A program made the position numbers and the translations under genes. Of a DNA stretch of 64,000 nt, positions 33,062 to 43,766 are shown one piece after another (the stretch's first letter is position 1; every line of letters begins with the position of its first letter). The DNA is from Hyaloperonospora brassicae (taxonomy: Eukaryota; Oomycota; Peronosporomycetes; Peronosporales; Peronosporaceae). The notes under the pieces were generated by a model. The model was given only the letters and a program-made list of their open reading frames with translations. It did no database searches and was not told the DNA's origin. The stretch lies in NCBI GenBank assembly GCA_947650285.1, contig CANTFL010000090.1, positions 434,001 through 498,000 of the forward strand, in the 5' to 3' direction.

Positions 33062-33451
33062 TTAGAAATAGATAGCAGGATTCGCTGGAGATTCGATCCT
33101 TTCATTATCGGGCCACTTCCATTGTTCATCTGTAGTATTTTCATACGCTAAGGTTTGACACTCCTTATATCGGCCAGATCCATACAAAACGTATCCTTGA
33201 GATCTTGGTCTTTTCTCGCCATTCATCCACATACCGAGTGTGGTATGTGGTGGTAACACGATCTTCTGATCACCAATATTCTTCACCTGCAGATATAATA
33301 GCTTGCCAGGGCCGTATCTTACTGTTGGCACCCAATCCAGTCTTCGTGCGATCCACAACCTTGAGAACGCTTGACTAATACCGATCTTCACTTCCGTAGA
33401 TTCTCCAACAGAGATCTCGATGGGTTGACCAGTAGCTTTTATCTTTTCCAC
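33062..33451 (-). pseudogene. Protease/pre-RT region of RT-less element
   Basis: 129 codons, including P-T-V-R-Y-G-P-G-K-L-L-Y and P-P-H-T-T-L-G-M-W, which resemble the segment lying between protease and RT in oomycete Gypsy polyproteins. No D-S/T-G active site is seen, and no RT follows. The next codons (32639-33049) turn into Asp/Arg-rich repeats instead. Confidence 0.45.
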
Positions 33452-33970
33452 CTTCGATTTATACGGTGAACGTTGTCCTGAGAAGGGAATTGGATTATCA
33501 TCCGGTTGTTTTCGTGAAAGGTAGTATTGTTGATCGACCGATTCTTCGTGTCCTCAATACTCGAACAAGAATTCTTCCACCAGCGCATTCCAATCAAATT
33601 ATGTCGATTCGTTTAGTTGAAGATACCAATATCGGGCTGGAGCGGTGAGCAAATCACCAAACACCAAACATTTTTATTCATCAGGTATTTGTTCCCGAAG
33701 AAAAGCCGACATGACCTTGTCGATCCAGCTCAAAGCCCAATCTTCGTCTCGACCTTTTCCTGAAAAATCTTCCAGACATGAGATCACGGACGACCTTGGT
33801 TGTATGTCGATCTTGGCTTGCTCTTCAAAGGCTTCAATCCTGACCTTGCCGATCCTGTCCTTTCAAACCGATCCTCCCAATGGTCCCAGAGATATCCGAC
33901 GAACGCTGATGGACCCATTTGACTCGATCTCGGAGTCAGATGAGGCGTAATAAGTCGATCCTAAGGGGTG

Positions 33971-35044
33971 TTATTGAGGTAGTCCCGAGGGTATGACGAT
34001 CCCGTCTCTAGGAGTGGTGGTCTCGCCCACCAGAAGTATCATGACCTCCACGAACTCGCTTACTGCGTTCTTCAACTGTTCCAAGCTGCATCCCATCAAT
34101 TCATCTGAATCGAAAGCATTAGGGCAGAAGCCCGTATCATTCAACATCTGCAAAATCAAATCAATCGCGCCGAGTTTGCTAGTCACGGGCGGCGGGATAG
34201 AGATCGGCTTACCCAGAGGGCCGATCCACTTGGGCCGTAATATCTTGAACACTGGGTCTGTCTTTAGCAGTGTCTTGAAGTGGCTATAATCACGCTGCCA
34301 TTTAGCACGATCCCACATTTGAGTTACCGACTCGATCTTCGACACCGCGATCTGGGCCATCTTACGATCATATTCTTCTTTGACTACGATCTCCGATCCG
34401 ATTGGATTTCCGATTCGGTGATCTTCGCCATTCGATCCCAGCACTTTCTTCTTCTTTCGTGCTGATCCGGCGGGTTTCTTGGCCGTCTTCCTCGTGTTAG
34501 TGTCTGGTGACCTGCTGACGAGGGTAGTCGATCCCGGCGCTTTCTTCTTCTTTCGTGCCAATCCGGCGGGGTTCTTGATCGTCTTTCTCGTGTTAGTGTT
34601 TGGTGACCCGCTGACGAGGGTATTCGATCCCGGCACTTTCTTCTTCTTTCGTGCCGATCGGGCCAACGTCTTCCTCGTGTTAATTTCAGGTGACCTGTTG
34701 ACGAGAATATTGAGTTTGGCTTTCGCCGTTTTGGTTTTCACCATTAGATTTTCAACCAGCAGATCGCTCTTTGCAGAGCGATCTGCGGTGGCCCCCGAAA
34801 GGGCCCTAGGAGGTATTTGAGGTTTATCTTCCAGATCGATCTCTCGATCTTCCTCTTCCATTTTATTTTCATCAGAGCCCCTCCCAAAACTCTGATGATA
34901 TGGGAATCTTGTGTTTGTGCAGGTCTGCGTCGATCCCTCTGTCGCTGACACTTCAATCCCAGGTTCTTGATTGATCTTGACATCTTCGCCAGTGAACTCA
35001 CGGTGAAATTCAGAGGCCTTAGAAGATCCGGGCACGCGCACCAT
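33971..35044 (-). CDS. gag-like protein with basic tandem repeats
   Basis: An intact frame of 357 codons starting at the LTR/PBS junction. Residues about 105-205 contain three tandem copies of a roughly 30-residue unit, each with S-P-x-x-N-T-R-K-T and A-R-K-K-K-K, making a strongly basic region that could bind nucleic acid or act as a nuclear signal. The C-terminal third is hydrophobic/helical (for example A-I-D-L-I-L-Q-M-L) as in capsid domains. There is no CX2CX4HX4C knuckle; the basic repeats may take its place. A gag role rests on position; sequence similarity to known gag proteins is not obvious to me. Confidence 0.62.
   Translation of the reverse strand: MVRVPGSSKASEFHREFTGEDVKINQEPGIEVSATEGSTQTCTNTRFPYHQSFGRGSDENKMEEEDREIDLEDKPQIPPRALSGATADRSAKSDLLVENLMVKTKTAKAKLNILVNRSPEINTRKTLARSARKKKKVPGSNTLVSGSPNTNTRKTIKNPAGLARKKKKAPGSTTLVSRSPDTNTRKTAKKPAGSARKKKKVLGSNGEDHRIGNPIGSEIVVKEEYDRKMAQIAVSKIESVTQMWDRAKWQRDYSHFKTLLKTDPVFKILRPKWIGPLGKPISIPPPVTSKLGAIDLILQMLNDTGFCPNAFDSDELMGCSLEQLKNAVSEFVEVMILLVGETTTPRDGIVIPSGLPQ
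35028..35043 (-). other. Primer-binding site overlapping the gag start codon
   Basis: Directly inside the 5' LTR the minus strand reads A then TGGTGCGCGTGCCCGG. The TGG-initial 16-mer pairs with a tRNA 3' end of form ...GCGCACCA. The gag ATG at 35044-35042 is made of that A plus the first two bases of the site. Confidence 0.72.
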
Positions 35045-36860
35045 TGTGGTGAAGTCGATCTCACAAAATTACTTTAGTGAATGTCGATCTTCCACTTGCC
35101 CAGAGTTGCCGGCTCACGTAGGGGGTACTCCGATCCGTGCCTTGCTTTATAACCTTGTACTCACCTTGTGTACCCGTCGGTTGGGCTGTGTTGAGCTCTT
35201 CGTAATGGCCTTGGGAGGTGTCGATCTAGCTGAGGGTTTGGGGTTGAGCGCTCGCTTCCGGTGCGGAAATCTTCGCACCACGAACGGGGTTCTGCGATCT
35301 TGATCTTGAGTCGCGGTGATCTCTATTTGGAGGTGTCGCGATCTCGATCTTGAATCACACCGATCCCGATTTGTCTTCGGGATCGGGGTCTTTGTTGTGC
35401 GGAAATCTTCACTCAGCAAATAGTAGTGTTGCGTCGATCTTGCGTTGGGATCGGTCCGATCTGGTCTTGGGATCGGCCGATCTTGCCGGAAGTGCGCAAT
35501 GTGGGTGGATCGGTTGCTTGTTTCGCCAAAATGAAACGTGCCGATCTGCCCTGTAGATCGCCTCGGTCTTGCTCGGTCTTGTCTTGAACTCCTTGTCCAG
35601 ATCTTCTGACCACTTGAGCCGCCTCGCGATCTTGTAACCAAAATCCTTTTCCTTTACCGTTGTTTGCTGCTACCCTATCAGTTTGAGTTGAGTTGAGTTA
35701 CCTTAACCCCACCTTGGCCAAACAATCCAAGGTGAGTACACGAAACACGGCGCGTGCGACGTCTCTTGATCGACGGGAGGCCAAATATCCTGCCCGGAAG
35801 AGAAGTCTGCGACGTGCTTTAAATGTAAAAACGGTAACTGTTTTATTATCCAACCAAATTAATATCCATCCTATCCTTAAGCCTATTCCAAACTGTAGGT
35901 CACTCTCCAAACCGATATCACCTTCAAGCTTGACCGCCCCCTTGAACACGTGTCGAAATTTCGTGATCTGTACTCCAAAGATAGCGCCAATACTCCCGAT
36001 ATCGTACCTAGACACCAAAAAGGACCAAATTCCAAATATGGTACCAAATACCCAATTTTGGTACCGAAAAGTCCAAAATAGTATCCAAATGCCGAATGTG
36101 TCTAAATCCATTTTGTGACGTCAATTCAACCGGCTTCCACTGGCTCTTTCGGTCTAAACTTTTGCGACATCACTCATGGACCTTCAAGAAGCATGTATAT
36201 CACAATTCAATAGCTCCATCATCGATATATCCATAACCAGCAGGGAACATGACCGATCTGATGTCCAATTCGAGATCGTTGAGGATCGACACAGTGCGAT
36301 CCGGCCCTATATGTTCTTCCGTTCGTTGTACATGGTCCGATACCATCCTCAAGGGTTTATCCGCACAATGGGACCATCCACAGTTCTCAAAACGGTCCCA
36401 CGGACTCCCACAAACATCCCCACTTCCAGATCGGTCCATAATTAACCTAAATCAGTACTCCCATTGGAGATCAGTGATGTGTATCTTCGATCACCTGGAT
36501 GCTGCAACTTTGTCACAGAGTCACGTCGCATCGCTTGGTCTCAGAAGTACATTTCTCAGTTCAGATCGGTCTTCTGGTTCAATCTAGTCCCTCGTCCCAG
36601 ATTGCACCGTGGAAATCATCGATGTCTGCGACTCGTCCCAGATTGTTCCAAGAAAATCACCCCTTTCTGCGCATCGTCTCAGACCGTTCCACGTCCATCC
36701 TTCGGCCGACCGTTGGATCGGTCCGTCGATCTCCGTGGGATCACCTTCCGTCTCTCATCGGATCGCCAGATCACTTGGTGCCATTTTTCACCAGTACGTG
36801 GCGCCTCAATTAGATGGCCTCCGATCCATATCATAAAATTTAATTAATGACTTTGCCACA
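35045..36860 (-). repeat. 5' LTR (copy B) of RT-less element
   Basis: Direct repeat of 27869-29684 at an offset of 7,176. Its first roughly 250 bases match copy C (49670 onward) better than copy A, while the remainder matches copy A, a mosaic pattern. It would drive leftward transcription of the gag gene. Confidence 0.9.
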
Positions 36861-37125
36861 AAGCCATTAGCAAAAAAACAGCTTTATGAATGCAACAACA
36901 AGTTTGGCGGTGGTTTTGTGTGTTTGCTCGAGCTATCAACGAATCTCACAGGCCGACTTTGTGTATACCAGGAAAACTAGACGTCCTTCAGGTTTGTTGA
37001 CGACTCGTTCGGCGAAGTTTAGCTGGAAGTTCTTTGCTTTTATCCACACTTCTTTCGTGTGTGGTTTTTGGGTGTGCTTTGTTGTAGACCTCAGCTTCAA
37101 TCATCGAGACACGAGATTCGAGCTT

Positions 37126-38610
37126 TTAATTGACCTTGATTAACTGTTTTATCAATAAAGCTTGACTAAGATATATTGGATGCTTTGTGATGTCAATCGT
37201 GCTGTCTGAAGCCTTGATCGGATTCTGTGGCACATTTGTCGTCGTGTAGCAGGTTAGATGTGAAGACCAAGCTAGAAGATCGCTGACGGAAAAACCTTGC
37301 TGAATTAAATACGCTTCCAAACGTGTGACTACAAATTCGTCTTTCTTGAGCTGCTTCAACGATGGATAATGAAGCAGCAGGTAAGTGATCAGCGTTACTA
37401 CCACTCTTTCGTTCACGTTTTATTGTGTAGTCATAAGCCCTTGGGATGCATTGAAAAGCGCTATCGCAACAGTTTGTATCTTTGTCTGTGTACCGGAGTC
37501 TAAGACATCAAGTGATAGAAGAGATATGCGGTATCGAGGCGTCGCCCACTCAGGACCCTGGAAACCTTATTGTCTTCGGAAGATGTATAAAAGACGTACG
37601 CGAAGGCCTTTTCTTCGCTGTCATATTCCAGGCGCCCCGGTCAAAGATCTAATGTACACACAATCCAGTCTCATTTGCATGCTGCGCCCCTCTACGCCGA
37701 AAAAAGTGAGATGTCAAGCGCTCGGAAATGCCAGCTTTTAAAGCAACCCGATCAAGAAATCGGTTGACGTGCTATGCACACCAGGAGCGGTATCTTGGCT
37801 GATCTCCTTCTGACAGCAGGGGGAAATATATCCGGTGAAGACATTACAACCTCTGGGTGATCGAGCAAATCGATGAGCGGAGTTGCGGGAATTAATATGT
37901 ACTGTGAGATAGCCACCTTCTCTGGAAATTGACTCAGCACGGATATAGTTGGCGATGAGTGGGTCACGAGGTCGAGAGCTATGGCAAGCAGAGGACATGT
38001 GGTGAAGTCTTCGTCAGGGAAAAGTGAAATATTTTGCTCTTCAAAGGTTTTAATTCGGATAAATCGGACGAAGAATAAGTCGCCCGAGCCGATAGACAGG
38101 TTTGCCTTCCGCAGCATTGTAAGGTCCGATGCACGCCCAAACATGTACCAAAGCAAACACAACAGCGCCGCATCTTGGTAGTCAGCACTAGTAACCGCAG
38201 TTGAATACAAGTACCCCCATCATTATCTTGATAGCAGACTTTGTGCATGCTGGGGCCTTGTTTACAAACGACCCTGACTCACGCTTCATGCAATGGCGTT
38301 CGAGTGTCTGTCCTTTCTTGAGAAAATTCTTTTTAACCACTGCTCGATGCTGTGGGAACTGCTCCAGCAGCCAATTCTTGGCTTGTCAACAGTATTGCAT
38401 GACCGGGCGTCAAGCTAAGAGCTGTCCCTTTCGGCTTTACTTGAACGCGAGATACATACCAAACTTGTCCATCACAGAGATTAGTGCGAAAGGTGCCCTC
38501 TCGCGCTGCATGCACTCTTGCAGGTACTCCCAAGTGACCTCCTCCTGCTCGAGGAACTTTAAAATGAGCGCGCTGCGTTCTCACGGGCACGCTTTTGTCG
38601 GCAGGTGCTA
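37126..38610 (-). pseudogene. Crypton-like tyrosine recombinase, decayed
   Basis: The frame 37752-38210 (152 codons) has L-L-W-Y-M-F-G-R-A-S-D-L with the first catalytic Arg (about 38133-38135) and F-I-R-I-K-T with the Lys (about 38049-38051). Past a stop, minus-strand codons give S-H-F-F-R-R-R-G-A-Q-H, where His (37706-37708) and Arg (37697-37699) fit the H-x-x-R box. A Tyr in A-F-A-Y-V-F-Y (37596-37598) fits the nucleophile. Frame 37126-37416 is the C-terminal tail, and codons to about 38610 the N-terminal part. Frameshifts and stops make it inactive. Crypton transposons with such recombinases are known in oomycetes. Confidence 0.68.
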
Positions 38611-38619
38611 GGTCGGTCA

Positions 38620-39302
38620 GACTAATCCTCGGTGAAGATGTTAAAGCTTAGTTGTTGTTGGTAAAGTATGCGATTGAGTTACCCATTGTCGGAGATGTCG
38701 AAGCTTGTGTATTATTTTTAAAATATGCGAATAACTTGGTGTTTGTATAGTATTAATTATAGCAGAACTGTTGCCTCCGACCTGATACGTCGGAGAGGTA
38801 GCTGAAAGAGCTGTACTTATCCATCTGCTCTCTGATTGGATTTAATTTTGCCTTCGTGCAATTTGACTCCTTAAAAAAGATTGCATATCACTAGGCTCAC
38901 ACTATTGGTCAATACATTCACATGATATTCAAGTGCGGTCGGAGATAGGATGTTATTTATCTATATCAATCGTCGGGGGCTGACGTGTGTCAGCCACCTA
39001 ATTACCAAATCTTTACGGAGGTATCTTTTAGAAATAGTAGTGGCTAGATCAAGTGCGTTGTTTTGAGGTCTTTTTTTTATTAAAAAGGAATATAGATCAG
39101 TTTCCATAATGATCACTAAAGACACGAGCCTCACGAGGCGTTTTAACCAGTAATAGTTAGCAACGACTGTAAAGGTAGCTACTCTTAAGTACTCTGTGCT
39201 GTGATTATCTTAAATTGTGTAGTGTCCTGGAACAGGGACCGTAAGCGCTCTGGGTTGTTTACTCTTTTAGTCGGGTTTTTTGAAACGAAGTTGCTCGTAG
39301 AG
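38620..39302. other. Left flank of G2; possibly an old LTR
   Basis: AT-rich with no reading frame. The stretch beginning TGACGTGTGTCAGCC (38981) through 39302 has LTR-like composition. Because G2 inserted here with a TAGAG duplication, this sequence was once continuous with 48293 onward, where a gag fragment lies. It may therefore be the interrupted 5' LTR of that older element. Inference only. Confidence 0.3.
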
Positions 39303-39743
39303 TGTAACGGGGTAGCCCGTTACATGTCAGTGTCATTATGAAGAAAATAACAATAAAGAATATTACGTTGACTAAAAATTTTAAACAATATCACGAAGCA
39401 TAGTTATATTGTTGAGATGACCGATGGTCTACTCATTGGGTACTATTGTGACTATATTAACCCACCAATCGCTGTTAGACGCGCACAATGGGTGGTAACT
39501 TAATGAAATGATAAGTTTAGTTAGATTACAAAAACTAAGTCAGAAATAATAAAGAACGAGAGTTATTAAAAATCGTTGTACTAAATACCCATTTTACTTG
39601 TACTACGACTAGAGTCTTTGACTTAGTAGTTACTTTCCTCTGTGTAAGGGGTACACATAGCTGGCTACTGAGCTTCACTGTTGTCAGTGAAAGGTTAACT
39701 CCGTACTAGTAGTCCAGTACGCAGTCGTCAGTGCCCTGTTACA
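39303..39743 (+). repeat. G2 5' LTR
   Basis: 441 bp, starting with the near-palindrome TGTAACGGGGTAGCCCGTTA (39303-39324) and ending CCCTGTTACA. It includes the family core near 39464-39494 (CCACCAATCGCT...CAATGGGTGG). Confidence 0.92.
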
Positions 39744-39745
39744 CC

Positions 39746-39763
39746 TGGTAGCACTTTTGTTAG
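39746..39763 (+). other. G2 primer-binding site
   Basis: TGGTAGCACTTTTG two bases past the 5' LTR. It shares the first seven bases and the spacing with the G1 site. Confidence 0.6.
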
Positions 39764-39799
39764 TCTGTCCAAGGATCACATTCGCATCGCCCAATATCA

Positions 39800-40960
39800 A
39801 GGTGTTGGACAAAGTAGAAGGCGACAGATTTCACGGGTTCCGTAGAATTTACTCCTATTTGAGCGATGTCGAACAAATAATAAAATGTACGATCTAACGA
39901 ATGAGTTCGATCGTTGGCGAAGAGGCTATCTGGATCATACTATCCACAAGAAATAGAGACCAGCAGCATGCCGTCATCAGCTAGTTCTTGCAAGAAGAAC
40001 TCGTTTAGTCGCGAGCGCAGGTGACCTTGTTGCAACAACAAAGTCGCTAACGGGCTAAATTACTGAGACAGAAACAGTCTTAGTCAGCAGAGTCTACGCG
40101 TTAGCGTCGACGAGAACCTTTTAAACTAGAACTCTCTAAGTATCAAGGAGTCGACGAAGACTGCCTGTTAATATGGTTCGTCGAAGTTGAGGCTGCTATC
40201 GAGGTCCGGCGCATCGACAATGAGCGAATGCAAGTCGCATTTGCTCAGTCGTACTTGGCAGAGGACACCACAAATTGAGCCCTTTTTATAAGTTACAAGA
40301 CTTGAAAGGGTTGAGTTTATCAGACATATTCAAGGCTCTGCTCAGTGAGACGTTAGAGCCGGTAAGGGTAGACCCCAAATCTCTATATGAACTCTTCGAG
40401 ATCAAGCAGGGTAAGCGTATGCTTCACGTTAAGCCCTACATGATCGCTACCTTGCAAGTTGTATAGTAGTAAATATTGTAGGTGAATTTGTGTTAATCAC
40501 GATATTCATTCAAGGACTTTCAGATAATCCCGTCAGGGGCCATATGTTCCGCGGAGAGCTAAAGATGCTCTTTGTAGCAATCTACGCTGCGGATCAGAAA
40601 GACTTTAAGGTGAGACAGGCTTACACTGCGCTGACTTCTTATCGTCCACAGAGACGACCGGCGGTTGGAGGTCCAGAACCACTAGACCTCTGTAATGTTG
40701 AGGGCGAGAAGACTCTCCCCGTGAACGACAATCGATTGCTGAGATGCCATCGCTGTCATAACCGGAACAACAACGCATATAAATGCAGTCTCCCTCGCTC
40801 AGAACTGCGCGGGATGAGCGCAGTGACCGTCCACCAGTCAGAAAAACTGAAAAAAACGAGGGCCCGATACAGTTACAAAGCCGCAACAGCAAGGATACCA
40901 TCAAAAACTGTCGGGGTCAGTATAGCGGAGTGCCCATCTGATCCAGCAACATCAAGAGAA
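39800..40960 (+). pseudogene. G2 gag pseudogene
   Basis: Matches G1 gag in several frames: the N-terminus near 39805, S-L-Y-E-L-F-E-I-K-Q-G-K-R within 40275-40466, and frame 40490-41131 with the nucleocapsid. The zinc knuckle near 40742-40783 keeps its three cysteines, but the His is Asn. The original start codon is gone. Non-functional. Confidence 0.75.
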
Positions 40961-40964
40961 TCTG

Positions 40965-41390
40965 CAAATCTCTTGACGGAGGTTGGCCTCTACACACAAT
41001 CTCTGCATGTCTCTGCAACTGATGGTGAGGTGTCCCTCATCATCTTGATATTAAAAATGACAAAGGTCTTGCCTCTTCGCGCCCTAGTTGACTGTGGAGC
41101 GTCGAACAACTTTTACATCGACAGTCACTAGAGATCGGAGGTTTCAAGTTTAAAGGTACCGGAGATCCCTCCAACGAGAATGACGGTTCACATAGAGACA
41201 GGCGCATTGATTAGCGAAAAGAAATGTGAATAAGTAATCGACTATACGTTAAACGATGAATAGTGTGATGACGATTTCTTCGTACTGGATTTGGATAAAA
41301 AGTTCGATGTCATCGTAGGAAATCCTTGGCTCAGGAGGTACAAGCCAAGGGTAGCCGGCAGCTTCGCTCAGTAATGATACCTGCAAATTT
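40965..41390 (+). pseudogene. G2 aspartic protease remnant
   Basis: The end of frame 40490-41131 has A-L-V-D-C-G-A-S-N-N-F, an intact protease active-site motif, unlike G1 where the Asp is Asn. A stop follows within about ten codons. The second block, V-I-V-G-N-P-W-L-R-R-Y, is readable near 41310-41340 in another frame. Confidence 0.72.
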
Positions 41391-41639
41391 GTTCATCAGA
41401 TAACCATCTAAATTAGGTCTTGGAACGCCCAAATTCACGTGAAGGTTTTGCGAGTTAGTGCGACGGCTCCACTTGAGGTACGGTCGTCATCATGACTTTA
41501 CGAGAGCCCAGTTTAGCTGATGACTACATTGTGGAGAAATCTCCTCAGAATCCTGTGGATATCATACCCCATAATATAACTAAGACGTTAAATGTATGAG
41601 TTAATGATGAATCAAGCGTAGGCGGTTACACGCTCAATA

Positions 41640-42087
41640 TGGTTGTGCATTCGAAGTGACCTTCGGAGAAAACTCAATTGACAACGCTGGATCCAAAACG
41701 GTTTTTGCGTGATCTGCGTAGTGGCAAGATCAAGCAGATCTGCATTCTCGTCACAGAGGATGAGTATGTGACCGATATTTGGTCGGCAACATTATTTGCT
41801 GAAACCGAACGGGTTCTCAGCAGCTTATCGATGAACAGAATTGTCATCGATAGAGAATACTCGGATAGATCGATACACGTCCTAATCCTAAGAGTCATTT
41901 TGGTTAATCCTTCGTTAAAGGATTTGATCGAATTCAAGGATGTGTTTCTTATATCCGTGCCTTTCGATTTGCCTAAAGACAAAGGCAATCGACACGAAAT
42001 CGAGCTCAAGCCGCGATAGAAGTATTGTTTGATGAAGCAGTGGCCACAGCATCGTAAAAAGGTACTAGCGATCGATAATTGCGTTTG
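41640..42087 (+). pseudogene. G2 reverse transcriptase, 5' segment
   Basis: Frame 41678-42019 matches the region before RT in G1, including L-R-D-L-R-S-G-K and K-G-N-R-H-E-I-E-L-K-P. The match to G1 stops near 42087, in the codons for V-L-A-I-D, where an insertion begins. It resumes near 43330. Confidence 0.75.
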
Positions 42088-43328
42088 AATTGGAGTGGTG
42101 ATCACAAATTCCTTGCGATCCGACTCTTCACTGGCACCCGGACGATCTTTCAACAGAGGGGGTACCCAGATTTCATGCTCTTGTCTTCTTGCTCACCTTG
42201 TGTATTCGTCAGTGAGGTTAATTACGCTTTTCTTGGTGGACTTGAGTTGAAGCTGAACTTGACCGTTTTGGTTTTAATGGTTGATCGGGTGAAAAGTCTT
42301 CGACGGGTAAAATGCGGGGTGGATCGAGTCGGAATTCTTCACTCGATCGCAAATACACTTGGGCGTCCTTCCAGAGTCGCCTGTATCCAAAGGTGATGCT
42401 TGATTCGCGAGCCTTCTGACCACTTAAGCCGTCTCGCGATCTTAGTCCGAAACTATTAGGTTACCTGCGTCCGATTGCAGTTGGAGAGGAGGGGTGACAA
42501 CTGATGTTCCACCTGGCCAATCAATTCAAAGGCGTAGTTTGTATAGACACAGGCCGCTCTACATTCAACAGGAGGCCAACTTTCCTGCCCGGAAGAAGTC
42601 GAAGCGTATCTTTCGTTGCAAATTCAAATCTTTTTAATGTCAACCAACCAAATCCAAAACCTATGTCTATGCCTATCTGTTTGCTGGATCACTGTTGTGT
42701 ATCACCTGTCTACGTAATTATCCTCGTGAATAATGTGGTCCCCAGCATATACTCGGGTAGCGGATCGCTCCGTAACGGACCGCTAGGTGGTGGATCGCTT
42801 GGAGGTGGATCGCTTGGGTAGTGGATTGCGGTATGTGGTCCACACCAATTATGTGGCCACACAATTTTGTGTCCACACAATCAAGCACTACATACCCAGG
42901 GTGGATTGTGAACAAACTCTCGATCCTCTGTTCGAGCACCTACCGTCGAAATAATTGGTGATCTTGGCGATCCACTTCTCCAGCTTGCTTCCATATTCAC
43001 TTATTTTCCATTGTCGTTAGCGATCCATTACTCCGGTGGATGTTCACCCCTTGAGCTATCCGGTCCTTGTAATTTGGTGATCTAAGCCCTTGATCGCGGA
43101 TCGTGATCGGTCAGTCGTCGATCCTTGACTATACTACTTCTTAACCGTTAGGTAAATTTATCATCATAGTTTCCATTTTCATTTTCTCCCATTCAGTCGT
43201 TTGATTTCATCATTCGTGCCAACAAGCCCATCTTCGACCGGAATCCACCAATCCAATCGATCTTGCAATATATGCGGTAGGCGCGATCCCTTATTCCAAC
43301 GTTATTGGTCTGCGCTTCTCCACACTTA
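42088..43328 (+). mobile_element. Divergent GATC-rich LTR nested in G2
   Basis: About 1.24 kb interrupting the RT gene. It shares ordered islands with the 1.8-kb LTRs of the RT-less element: CTCACCTTGTGTA near 42194, TCTTCACTC near 42345, TCTGACCACTTAAGCCGTCT near 42415, and AGGAGGCCAACTTTCCTGCC near 42570. The rest has diverged. It is probably a solo LTR of an older subfamily. A short tandem GGTGGATCGCTT run lies near 42780-42825. Exact ends are uncertain by a few bases. Confidence 0.6.
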
Positions 43329-43394
43329 TCCGATCGCTTCGCCGTAGGCCATGTGAGAGATCCAACCTTTCCTCACAGCTCTCCGACCTTCTAT

Positions 43395-43766
43395 GTGTAA
43401 AAGGCTACAGGAGTATGGCGGATAGTGCACGCATTCAACAAATTGAATGCTGCAACGGTACCGATTCAAACCTTGATACCGGGGAAGGACGTGATTATAT
43501 ATGGTATATCAAAGAGCACCATCTTATCGTCCATGGATCTGATGGACAGATTCTATCAGATCCTCATGCGTGAACGGGACATCCCGTACACGGCAGTGAA
43601 CACCCCCAGCGGGATGCTGTGGGAGTGGCTTGTGATGCCACGGAGGCTAAGCAATGCCCCTGCAACATTAAACAGATGTGTCACAAATCTGTTGAGACCG
43701 GTGCGAGACTTCGCACCGAGTTACTTCGACGATGTGTTCGTCCATGGCCGGGCTATGGATGGATAG
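43395..43766 (+). pseudogene. G2 reverse transcriptase, 3' segment
   Basis: Frame 43425-43766 carries R-I-V-H-A-F-N-K-L-N just upstream and inside it S-S-M-D-L-M-D-R-F-Y-Q-I, W-E-W-L-V-M-P and Y-F-D-D-V-F-V-H. The frame ends at the same in-domain TAG as G1. The catalytic residues are intact but the gene is split and stopped. Confidence 0.82.

Larger units (their letters stand above)
27869..36860 (-). mobile_element. RT-less LTR retrotransposon (gag + chromodomain), minus strand
   Basis: 8,992 bp, with two LTRs of about 1.8 kb in direct orientation (27869-29684 and 35045-36860) that begin TGTGG and end CCACA. The 4-mer AAGC flanks both sides (27865-27868 and 36861-36864). Internal DNA of 5.36 kb encodes, on the minus strand, a 357-codon gag, a short protease/linker region, repeats, and an integrase C-terminus with chromodomain. 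No RT, RNase H or integrase core can be found, and there is not enough room for them. A second copy at 49670-53051 shares the same structure. It probably needs enzymes from a complete relative. Confidence 0.87.
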
